The notes beneath the pieces are model-generated. The model was not told where the DNA came from and searched no databases. It saw only the letters and a list, made by a program, of their open reading frames with translations. Below are positions 1-6,458 of a stretch of 9,536 bases of DNA, piece after piece. Every line of letters starts with the position of its first letter. Position 1 is the stretch's first letter. Source of the DNA: Syntrophaceae bacterium (GTDB taxonomy: Bacteria > Desulfobacterota > SM23-61); contig PMCE01000096.1 in assembly GCA_003154025.1 (NCBI GenBank), positions 3,055 to 12,590 on the forward strand, read 5' to 3'. The position numbers and the translations under genes are program-made.

Positions 1-158
1 GTGATGACCACCACTTGGAAGCCCCGCTGGTTCAACAGGCGAACGGCCTGGCCCGAACGGGGAATCAACTTCATCTGTTCCACGACATCCAGGTATCCCA
101 CTTCTTCACAGATGGTTCCGTCACGATCTAAAAAAACGACCCGGTTCTTTTTCTTCAT
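1..158 (-). CDS. gmhB: D-glycero-beta-D-manno-heptose 1,7-bisphosphate 7-phosphatase, N-terminal part (3' end outside window)
   Basis: Only the first 52 codons are in the window; the reading frame stays open to base 1. The translation starts MKKKNRVVFLDRDGTI. This is HAD-superfamily motif I, with the nucleophile Asp11 and the acid/base Asp13 of DRDGT. It continues into the E-x-x-GYL segment and a hydrophobic strand (VVVIT) leading to motif II, the layout of GmhB/HisB-N phosphatases. GmhB removes the 7-phosphate in the cytoplasmic pathway to ADP-heptose, the donor used by heptosyltransferases such as the waaF product just upstream, which favours GmhB over HisB. The ATG at 158 is chosen because family members begin a few residues before the motif. 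An in-frame TTG lies at 176. No clear Shine-Dalgarno sequence is seen. A repeat-filled gap of 170 bases separates it from waaF. Confidence 0.85.
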   Translation of the reverse strand, partial: MKKKNRVVFLDRDGTICEEVGYLDVVEQMKLIPRSGQAVRLLNQRGFQVVVI

Positions 159-328
159 AGCAAGCCAGTTGATCAAATGATAGAGAATCGCTTTGGGTCA
201 ATCTTAAATTCCAATCCCGCGAAACGCGGGACCAAATCCCAAGCACCAAATTCCAAACAACAAATTCTAAACGATCTTTGAGCTCCTCTGCGAGTAGGTT
301 TCGGTCATTGGAATTTGGGAATTGGTTT
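159..328. other. Intergenic gap between waaF and gmhB
   Basis: This 170-base gap is mostly an AT-rich repeat (about 205-364, extending into the waaF end) plus about 45 unremarkable bases before gmhB. I see no convincing promoter, no hairpin with a T-tract, and no RNA gene. An open frame crosses the repeat on the minus strand from 375 to 121, but it is made of the repeat words and overlaps the gmhB start in another frame, so I do not call it a gene. Confidence 0.6.
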
Positions 329-364
329 TTATTTGGAATTTGAAAATTGAAAATTGGAATTTTC
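205..364. repeat. AT-rich intergenic repeat of ATTCCAAATTCC words with inverted symmetry
   Basis: The stretch is rich in degenerate copies of TTGGAATTTGG and its complement and stands out as AT-rich against the GC-rich genes. An exact 11-base inverted pair is present: CCAAATTCCAA at 246-256 and TTGGAATTTGG at 308-318, with a loop of about 50 bases. Further word copies lie at 331-342 (ATTTGGAATTTG) and around 346-360. Inside it is a compact GC hairpin, TCCCGCG at 215-221, AAA loop, CGCGGGA at 225-231. The right end runs into waaF and encodes its last residues and TAA stop. Similar words recur in intergenic DNA of many environmental bacterial genomes. Copy number in this genome cannot be seen from one window. 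Confidence 0.7.
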
Positions 365-1423
365 CTTTTGCTCATGAGACTCCCATAGATTCTTCACTCC
401 TTCAAAAACCTCCTCCACGGATATCGCTTCCATGCACTCCCGGCTCCGCGGACACTGGGTCTTCAAGCAGGGTGCGCAGGGGATGGATTTGTAAATGACC
501 CTGCTGTTTCGACCCAGCGGGCCCGTACGCGAAGGATCGGTGGAACCGAAAATGGCCACCAGCGGGACTCCCAGCGCCGCGGCTACATGCATCAGACCGG
601 AATCATTGGTCACGAAAACCCGGCATCGGGCGATGAGCGCCATAGCCTGGGCCAGGGTCGTCTTCCCGGTGAGGTCTACGGCTCCATCTCCCGCGATCTC
701 GCCAATTCGGGCGGCTGTGGCCCCGTCTGCCGCACTCCCCAGGACCAAAAAACGACCGCCCAGCTCCCGGTAAATCCGCTGACCGAGCAGCCCAAACCGC
801 TCGGGAAACCACTCCTTGGCCGATCCATACTGGGCGCCCGGGCTCATTCCCACATAAGGCCCATCCCCTCCCCCCGCGGATTTCAAGATGGCTTCGGCCG
901 CCGGAATTTGATCCCGAGGAATTTGTAGAGCAGGCATTCCTTCGGCCGCCGGGAGGCCCAAAGAACGGATGAGATGGAGGTAATACTCGACCTGATGCCC
1001 TCGTTTCGCCCTTCCATCCACCGGTACCTTATGGGTCAGGAGGAATCCTCTCCCGTCGGCATTGTAGCCCACCCGCCGTGGGATTCCCGCCAGGAAGGAG
1101 ACAAGGGCGGAATCGAAGGAATTGGGCAGGTGGAAGGCCAAGTCAAAGAGGTCTTTTTTTAGATCTCGCGCCAGCTTCCATCTCCCCCGAATCCCGTCAT
1201 GAACCCCCGGGCTCTGGAAGAGGATCACCCGTCGAACCCCCGGGTATCCCGAATACAATTCGGCTACCCACGGTTTGGCCAGGATGGCCACTTCGGCCCC
1301 CGGCACTCCCCGGCAGACCGAGGCGATGGCCGGCAGGCTCATGACCGCATCTCCCACCCAGTTCGCCGAACGGATGACGATCCGGCGGACGCCTTCCCAG
1401 AGGTTGGGGGCAACTTCTCCCAT
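329..1423 (-). CDS. waaF: ADP-heptose:LPS heptosyltransferase (GT9 family, WaaF-like)
   Basis: The 364-residue product is a GT9 heptosyltransferase. WaaF adds the second heptose of the LPS inner core from ADP-heptose at the cytoplasmic face of the inner membrane. Visible signatures are the N-terminal RSANWVGDAVMSLP (18-31, with the Asp of the GD pair), PGAQYGSAKEW (195-205), the ADP-heptose-binding block NDSGLMHVAAALGVP (273-287) followed by IFGSTDP, and the C-terminal four-cysteine stretch at 316, 319, 324 and 330 (CAPC..., CP, CM) typical of WaaF. The body ends at about residue 350. The last 11 or so residues (ENSNFQFSNSK) are encoded by the AT-rich repeat and are probably not functional. 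The ATG at 1423 lies four bases after the acyltransferase stop, with GGGGAAGG upstream inside that gene. WaaC or another GT9 enzyme is less likely because of the cysteine stretch. Confidence 0.9.
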   Translation of the reverse strand: MGEVAPNLWEGVRRIVIRSANWVGDAVMSLPAIASVCRGVPGAEVAILAKPWVAELYSGYPGVRRVILFQSPGVHDGIRGRWKLARDLKKDLFDLAFHLPNSFDSALVSFLAGIPRRVGYNADGRGFLLTHKVPVDGRAKRGHQVEYYLHLIRSLGLPAAEGMPALQIPRDQIPAAEAILKSAGGGDGPYVGMSPGAQYGSAKEWFPERFGLLGQRIYRELGGRFLVLGSAADGATAARIGEIAGDGAVDLTGKTTLAQAMALIARCRVFVTNDSGLMHVAAALGVPLVAIFGSTDPSRTGPLGRNSRVIYKSIPCAPCLKTQCPRSRECMEAISVEEVFEGVKNLWESHEQKENSNFQFSNSK

Positions 1424-1427
1424 GGCT

Positions 1428-2342
1428 TCACATGACCTTCCCCGGGTTGGCCTGCCAGGGCCGGGTCTTCCACCGCTGATGGACCCACAACCAGTGATCC
1501 GGGTACTCGCGGATGTACCTTTCGATGACCCGGGTGAAAAGCTGCGTGTTCTGGACTACATCCGATTCTTTATTCCCGGTCCGGATCAGGGGAAGCTCGG
1601 GCTCGATGATCACCCTGTACCGCCCATCTTTCTCCCGGAGGTTGAAAGCGGGAAGGACAGCGGCCCCGGTTTTTAGCGCCAGAAGAGCCATCCCAGTGTT
1701 GGTGCAAGCCTGTTCCCCGAAAAAATCCACGAAAACCCCTTCCTGCCAGGCCATATTCTGGTCCAGCAGGATTCCCACCACCTTACCCGCCCGCAGCAGC
1801 CGCAGGATCTGTACCATAGCTTTTTGTTTGGGGACCGCGCGGTTTCCCGTGCTGGTGCGAACCTGCTCCACGACTCCATCCAGGAAACGGCTGTCCAGGG
1901 GGCGGAAGACCACGTGGCAGGGTTGACCGATGGCCAGGGGAAAACCCGCAGCCATCCATTCCCAGTTTCCGAAGTGGGCCGTGAGGAAAAGGATCCCCTT
2001 CCCCTTCTGGTAGGCGCGGGAAAAATTATCCCGTCCTTCGTAATAGATGAAGGATTCCAGCAGCCCCTCCTTCAGCCGGGGAGTGTACGTAACCTCGGCA
2101 GACACCCGTCCCATGTTTCCGAAGGCCGAACGCGCGATCCTCTTCCTCTCTTCCGCTCCCTTCTCCGGGAAGGCCAGCGCCAAATTCCGCAGGGCAATGC
2201 GCCGGTGGCGATCATCCAGGAGGTAGAGGAGGCGGGCGAACTTTTCAAAGAACGAGATCCTCCATCGAAGGGGAATCCGGTTCATGGCCGCAAGAAAAAG
2301 CCCTGCTGAGCGGGATTGTTTTTCTCCGGTCTCCTCCTTCAT
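1428..2342 (-). CDS. lpxL: Lipid A biosynthesis late acyltransferase (LpxL/HtrB family)
   Basis: The 304-residue product belongs to the lysophospholipid-acyltransferase superfamily. LpxL-type enzymes move an acyl chain from ACP onto the hydroxyl of a primary acyl chain of lipid A at the inner membrane. The catalytic HX4E motif is AHFGNWEWM, with His123 and Glu128. Other family blocks are RPLD (147-150), GILLDQN (190-196) with the metal/substrate-side FVDFFG (204-209), and the C-terminal PDHWLWVHQRWKTRP (281-295). Length matches the family. The usual N-terminal membrane anchor is only weakly hydrophobic here (about residues 13-42). The ATG at 2342 overlaps the lpxK stop as ATGA, indicating translational coupling. 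The lpxK neighbour supports action on a lipid IVA-like substrate. Whether it adds laurate, myristate or another chain, and whether Kdo must be present first, cannot be read from the sequence. Confidence 0.9.
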   Translation of the reverse strand: MKEETGEKQSRSAGLFLAAMNRIPLRWRISFFEKFARLLYLLDDRHRRIALRNLALAFPEKGAEERKRIARSAFGNMGRVSAEVTYTPRLKEGLLESFIYYEGRDNFSRAYQKGKGILFLTAHFGNWEWMAAGFPLAIGQPCHVVFRPLDSRFLDGVVEQVRTSTGNRAVPKQKAMVQILRLLRAGKVVGILLDQNMAWQEGVFVDFFGEQACTNTGMALLALKTGAAVLPAFNLREKDGRYRVIIEPELPLIRTGNKESDVVQNTQLFTRVIERYIREYPDHWLWVHQRWKTRPWQANPGKVM

Positions 2343-3442
2343 GCTTTAGGGCCCAACCGCCCAAAGAGGAACGTTTCAAAGCGGGAATGATCATCACCCT
2401 GGAAAGCATGGCGCACCGATAAAGCCCAAAGAGGGATCCTCCCCCGGGAAAAATCCCTCAGCCGCACCATATCTTTTTCCGTCGTTACCATGGCCTCTGC
2501 TCCGACCTGTCCGGCCACTCTCCTCAGCCGTTCCAGATCTTTTTCCTTATAGGGAAAATGATCGGGGAACGGTTGGAAATGCAGGATTTCAGCGCCCAGC
2601 TCCCTCAGGCTCTTTTCGAAGGACTCAGGCTTGGCCAGCCCGCAGAAACCCAGGATCCTTTTCCCCCTAAGGTCCTGCGGAGATCGAATCTTCTCTTCCC
2701 CCTCGACCTGGATTGCTTGGGGATCGTACCGGACCCGGAATACCGGAATCTCCTTTGAAAGATTCATGAATCTTTTCCCTAAATTATTAATAATATCATC
2801 CCCTCCCCCCTTTGTCAAAACCACGGCTTCGGCCCGGCGAACCTGGCTCAATGATTCGCGCAGCTCCCCTCGGGGAAAGAGCCTTCCATTGCCGAAGGGA
2901 GACGAAGAGTCCAGGAGAAGAAGGTTCATATCCCTCTTTAGCGCCAGGTGTTGAAATCCATCATCCAGGATGAGGACTTGAGTATGAAATTGATCGATCG
3001 CGTACCGCCCGGCTATCCACCTCTCCCTTCCCACGATCACTGGGATTCCCCGAAGCTTCTGGGCCAGAAGGCACGGCTCGTCCCCGGCCTGGCGCGGACC
3101 CAAAAGGACCCTTTCTCCGTCGGATACCACGGCATAGGCCCCCTCGTAACTGCCCTTATACCCCCGGGAAAGGACGGCCGTGCGGTACCCCCGGTTGTGG
3201 AGCATCTCGGCCACCAGGCAGACAAAAGGGGTCTTGCCCGTCCCGCCCAGGGTGATGTTGCCCACGCTGATCACCAGGCAGGGAAGCGAACGGGTCCGGA
3301 AAATCCCTTTCCGGTAGAAGAAAACCCGGGCCGATACCACCCAGGCGTAAAGGAGGGATAAGATCGATAGGGGGGCGAGCAGGATCTTCTGAAGTTTACT
3401 TTCTTGGGGATTGCTGATGAGGCGATGCAGGAAATTTTTCAA
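2339..3442 (-). CDS. lpxK: Tetraacyldisaccharide 4'-kinase
   Basis: The 367-residue product is LpxK, the membrane-associated P-loop kinase that phosphorylates the 4' position of the disaccharide made by LpxB, giving lipid IVA. A hydrophobic N-terminal segment (about 20-43) should be the membrane anchor. The Walker A block is GNITLGGTGKTP (61-72, Lys70 and Thr71). It is followed by SRGYKG (92-97), GDEPCLLA (120-127), LDDGFQHLALKRD (159-171, with the Asp-Asp and His of the active site) and PFGNGRLFPRGELRE (182-196). The start is TTG at 3442, supported by AAGGG at 3448-3452 five bases upstream. No in-frame ATG occurs near the N-terminus; the first internal Met is around residue 80, after Walker A. 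It begins 35 bases after the msbA stop and overlaps the next gene by four bases. Confidence 0.95.
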   Translation of the reverse strand: MKNFLHRLISNPQESKLQKILLAPLSILSLLYAWVVSARVFFYRKGIFRTRSLPCLVISVGNITLGGTGKTPFVCLVAEMLHNRGYRTAVLSRGYKGSYEGAYAVVSDGERVLLGPRQAGDEPCLLAQKLRGIPVIVGRERWIAGRYAIDQFHTQVLILDDGFQHLALKRDMNLLLLDSSSPFGNGRLFPRGELRESLSQVRRAEAVVLTKGGGDDIINNLGKRFMNLSKEIPVFRVRYDPQAIQVEGEEKIRSPQDLRGKRILGFCGLAKPESFEKSLRELGAEILHFQPFPDHFPYKEKDLERLRRVAGQVGAEAMVTTEKDMVRLRDFSRGRIPLWALSVRHAFQGDDHSRFETFLFGRLGPKA

Positions 3443-3447
3443 TTTGG

Positions 3448-3452
3448 CCCTT
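3448..3452 (-). promoter_or_regulatory. Shine-Dalgarno AAGGG deciding the lpxK TTG start
   Basis: On the minus strand AAGGG is followed by the spacer CCAAA and then TTG at 3442. This is the only well-placed ribosome-binding site in the 35-base msbA/lpxK gap. It supports TTG initiation, because no ATG in frame precedes the Walker A motif. Confidence 0.65.
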
Positions 3453-3477
3453 GATCTGCTGAATCGGTCTTTTCCCC

Positions 3478-5250
3478 CTAGACCGTTACCGGCTTCGCAT
3501 TCGTTTCCAAAGCGGCCTCTGTCCCCTCAGGGCGGTCTTTGAATTGCAACAGGTAGAGTTTATTGTATTCCCCGTCCATCGCCAGCAGTTCTTCGTGGCT
3601 CCCCTCTTCCACGATCTGCCCGCCGGATAGGACGACGATCCGGTCGGCTTTGCGGATGGTGGAGAGACGGTGGGCGATGACCAGCGTGGTCCGGCCCACC
3701 ATGAGGTATTCCAGGGCTTTTTGCACCTCGATCTCCGACTCGGAGTCCAGGGAGGAAGTGGCCTCATCCAAGATCAGGATGGGGGCGTTCTTCAGTACGG
3801 CGCGGGCGATGCTGATGCGCTGGCGTTCTCCCCCCGACACCTTCACCCCCTGTTCTCCGATGATGGTGTCGTAACCTTTGGGGAGATTCTGGACAAACCC
3901 GTCGGCGTAGGCCGCTTGGGCGGCCTTCACCACCTCTTCAAAGGGCTGGCCCATTTTCCCGTAGGCGATGTTGTTCCGCACCGTGTCGTTGAAAAGAAAG
4001 GTCTGCTGGGTGACGATCCCGATCATGGACCGGAGCGATTCGACCTGGGTTTCGCGGATATCCACCCCGTCGATCAAAATCTCCCCCTCGGTCACATCGT
4101 AGAATCTCGGCAGGAGGTTGACCAGCGTGGTCTTCCCTCCCCCGCTGGCACCCACGAAGGCCACCATTTCTCCGGCCCGGATGTTCAGGTTGACGTTCCT
4201 GATGACCCAGTCTTCCTCGTACTTGAAGGAGACATCGCGGTATTCGATTCCCCTGGAGACCGAGGGGAGAGCCTTGGCTCCCGGCTTGCTCTGGATCTCG
4301 GGGGGAGTGTCGAGGACCTCAAAGATGCGGGCCGCCGCCGCCAGCCCCTGCTGCACCGTGTTGTTGACGCCGCTCAGCCGCTTGACCGGTTCGTAGAGCA
4401 TCAGGAGGGCCGCCAGGAAGGAGAAGAAGGTTCCCGGGGTCGATATCCCCTGGACCACGTTGTATCCTCCATAGAATACGATGAAAGCGATCCCCAGGCC
4501 GCCGAGGAACTCCATCAGGGGATGGGAGATGGACCTCACCCGGGTCGATTTGATCTGAATCCCGAAAAGCCTCCGGTTCTCCTTGGCAAAGCGATTCCGC
4601 TCGTAATCCTCCATGTTGAAGGCCTTGACGATACGGGTTCCCATGATCGTCTCCAGGAGGATGGTGGTCAACTCGGCCATGGCCGATTGGCTGCGGGTGC
4701 TGTAACCCCTTAGCTTTCGGCCGAATTTGACGATGGGAACAACGGCCAGGGGGAAAACGACCATGGCGATCAGGGCCAGCCTCCAGTCGCGGTAGAAGAT
4801 GACCCCCACCAAGCCGATGAGGGTGAAGACATCTTTCAAGAGGCCGGTGACCGCGTCGGTGACCGCTCCCTGAACCATGCCCACGTCGTTCAGGATGCGG
4901 GACATGAGGGTTCCGGTCGGGTTCTTGGTGAAGAAAGAGAGGGATAAAGACTGGACATGGTTGTAGATCTTCTCCCTCAGGTCGGCGATGATCTTCTGGC
5001 CCACGTAAGACATGAGGTAGGCCTGCCCGTAATCGAAGATCCCCTTAAGGATAAAAATTCCGATAATGGCCAGGGGAATCAGCTTCAGCATGGCCAGATC
5101 TTTTTTGAAAAAGACCTCGTCCAGGACCGGTTTAACCAGGAAGGCGGACCCCGCGGTAGCCGCGGAGACGAAGACCATGCAGACCATGGCCCCGGCCATG
5201 TATCTCCAGTGGGGCTTGACGAATTCTAAAAGACGGCGATAAAGATTCAT
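3478..5250 (-). CDS. msbA: Lipid A/LPS-flipping ABC transporter MsbA (fused membrane and ATPase half-transporter)
   Basis: The 590-residue product has the MsbA layout: a six-helix membrane domain (roughly residues 15-310, with clear hydrophobic segments near 18-40, 55-75, 135-175 and 248-285) and a C-terminal ATPase. The ATPase shows Walker A GASGGGKT (367-374, Lys373), the Q-loop Gln415 in GIVTQQTFLF, the signature VSGGERQ (471-477), Walker B ILILDE (491-496, Glu496) and the switch His527 in VIAHRLS. IGEQGVKVSGGERQ is typical of the lipid A exporter group. It acts as a homodimer that flips core-lipid A from the inner to the outer leaflet. The position between lpxB and lpxK supports this role over a multidrug exporter. 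The ATG at 5250 has no recognisable Shine-Dalgarno sequence; a heptamer repeat lies immediately upstream. Confidence 0.94.
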   Translation of the reverse strand: MNLYRRLLEFVKPHWRYMAGAMVCMVFVSAATAGSAFLVKPVLDEVFFKKDLAMLKLIPLAIIGIFILKGIFDYGQAYLMSYVGQKIIADLREKIYNHVQSLSLSFFTKNPTGTLMSRILNDVGMVQGAVTDAVTGLLKDVFTLIGLVGVIFYRDWRLALIAMVVFPLAVVPIVKFGRKLRGYSTRSQSAMAELTTILLETIMGTRIVKAFNMEDYERNRFAKENRRLFGIQIKSTRVRSISHPLMEFLGGLGIAFIVFYGGYNVVQGISTPGTFFSFLAALLMLYEPVKRLSGVNNTVQQGLAAAARIFEVLDTPPEIQSKPGAKALPSVSRGIEYRDVSFKYEEDWVIRNVNLNIRAGEMVAFVGASGGGKTTLVNLLPRFYDVTEGEILIDGVDIRETQVESLRSMIGIVTQQTFLFNDTVRNNIAYGKMGQPFEEVVKAAQAAYADGFVQNLPKGYDTIIGEQGVKVSGGERQRISIARAVLKNAPILILDEATSSLDSESEIEVQKALEYLMVGRTTLVIAHRLSTIRKADRIVVLSGGQIVEEGSHEELLAMDGEYNKLYLLQFKDRPEGTEAALETNAKPVTV

Positions 5251-5264
5251 AGGAGCAGGAATTT

Positions 5265-5316
5265 AGCTCATAGCTGATAGCATCTGCTATGGGCAATTTA
5301 CTATGAGCTATGAGCT
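5265..5316. repeat. Heptamer-based inverted repeat, copy 1 (lpxB/msbA junction)
   Basis: The left arm 5265-5280 (agctcatagctgatag) and right arm 5301-5316 (ctatgagctatgagct) are inverted over 16 bases with one mismatch, around a 20-base centre containing GGGCAATT. The right arm is two exact tandem heptamers CTATGAG (5301-5307, 5308-5314). On the other strand the left arm reads CTATCAG, CTATGAG. The element overlaps the 3' end of lpxB and provides its TAG stop (5308-5310). It fills almost all of the gap before msbA. The arms could form a stem-loop in the transcript. There is no transposase. Confidence 0.85.
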
Positions 5317-6456
5317 TATTTTGATCATCTCCATTGCTATCCTGGCCACCCGTTCAGCAGCCCCCGGGGAACCCAGCCTCTCCCGCACTTGGGCCAGACC
5401 GCGAATCATCTCTTCGCGGTAAGAATCGTCCTCCAGGATCCGCAGGGCCTCCCGGGCAATTTGCTCGCCCCGGGCCTCGGTTTGAATCAACTCGGGAACG
5501 AGGGCTCGGTCGGCCACGAGGTTCACCAGGCCGATCCATTTGACCTTGATCATCGCCCGTCCGATCCAATAGCTGAGCGGGGACACCCGGTAGACGATGA
5601 CCATGGGCTTCCCCAAAATGGCCGTCTCCAGGGTAGCAGTTCCCGAGGCCACCAGGACCAAGTCTGCGGCCCGAACGACTTCATAAGTCTTCCCCTGCAC
5701 GACCTGGATCCGGCTATCCTGGGAGAGCAATAAATCCTTTACCTCTCCCGGATGGATGGAGGGGGCCAAGGCCACTAAGAATCGGGCTCCGCTTTTCTTC
5801 CGGGCGATGAGTCGGGCGGCCCGTATCATTTCCGGCAGGATAGACCTGATTTCTCCGTGCCGACTCCCGGGCAGCAAGGCGATCAAGGGATCCCCCTTCC
5901 ATTCTTTTCCCTCGGGGGAGAGGGAGGAATCGCCGGGCTGCCCCAGCGTATCCATCAAGGGGTGGCCCACGAACTCGGCCGCCAGCCCCGCTTCCCGGTA
6001 AAGGGGGACCTCGAAGGGAAAGATGACGGCCATCCGGTCTACCCTTCGGGCGATGACCCTGGCCCGTCCCGAGCGCCAGGCCCACACCTGCGGGCTGATG
6101 TAGTATAAAACCGGGACTCCGGCCTCCCGCGCCACTCCGGCCAGACGCAGGTTGAAATCAGGGAAATCGATCAACACCAGGAGGCCGGTCTCCCCGTTCT
6201 GGACCAACCTCTTCAGAGACCGGTAGGCCCGCATCAGGTCCCCGAGCCGACCCAGGACTTCCGTAATTCCCACCACCGCCAACCGGGAAGAATCGACGAG
6301 AATCTCTGCTCCCGCCCGTCGAAGATGATCGCCGCCCATGGCCCGCACCTTGATCGCCGGGTCCATGCTCCGGAGCGCCTCTACCACCTTCGCCCCGTGG
6401 AGGTCGGCCGAGGCCTCTCCGGCCACGATCAAGATGTTATTCTTCTCCGACGACAA
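5308..6456 (-). CDS. lpxB: Lipid-A-disaccharide synthase
   Basis: The 382-residue product is the GT19 enzyme LpxB. It joins UDP-2,3-diacylglucosamine to lipid X to form the beta-1,6 disaccharide at the cytoplasmic membrane face. Diagnostic blocks are VAGEASADLHG (11-21), AMGGDHLRRAGAE (39-51), DFPDFNLRLA (97-106, with the conserved Asp100), YYISPQVWAWRSGR (118-131), FVGHPLMDT (162-170), LLPGSRHGEI (194-203) and, near the C-terminus, LVASGTATLET and YRVSPLSYWIGR. Length is the family norm. The start is TTG at 6456, two bases after the oxidoreductase stop. A weak GA-rich stretch lies upstream and no ATG is in frame nearby. The final residues and the TAG stop come from the heptamer repeat, so the original stop may have been displaced by the repeat. 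Confidence 0.95.
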   Translation of the reverse strand: MSSEKNNILIVAGEASADLHGAKVVEALRSMDPAIKVRAMGGDHLRRAGAEILVDSSRLAVVGITEVLGRLGDLMRAYRSLKRLVQNGETGLLVLIDFPDFNLRLAGVAREAGVPVLYYISPQVWAWRSGRARVIARRVDRMAVIFPFEVPLYREAGLAAEFVGHPLMDTLGQPGDSSLSPEGKEWKGDPLIALLPGSRHGEIRSILPEMIRAARLIARKKSGARFLVALAPSIHPGEVKDLLLSQDSRIQVVQGKTYEVVRAADLVLVASGTATLETAILGKPMVIVYRVSPLSYWIGRAMIKVKWIGLVNLVADRALVPELIQTEARGEQIAREALRILEDDSYREEMIRGLAQVRERLGSPGAAERVARIAMEMIKISS

Positions 6457-6458
6457 GG

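Noticed and set aside
215..231. GC hairpin as a rho-independent terminator after waaF
   Set aside because: The stem is good (7 bp, 3-base loop), but neither strand has a T-tract after it. It seems to be part of the repeat, and gmhB follows in the same direction.
121..375. A possible small protein of 84 residues between waaF and gmhB
   Set aside because: Its sequence is a translation of the AT-rich repeat words, it overlaps the gmhB start in another frame, and it has no separate ribosome-binding site worth trusting.
3670..4713. A 347-codon open frame on the plus strand
   Set aside because: It lies fully antisense to msbA, whose motifs are intact. The composition is typical of an antisense reading of a GC-rich gene and shows no domain.
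5251..5310. A promoter for msbA inside the heptamer repeat
   Set aside because: A TTGCCC word is followed after 17 bases by CTATGA on the minus strand. The -10 match is poor and the words are those of the repeat itself.
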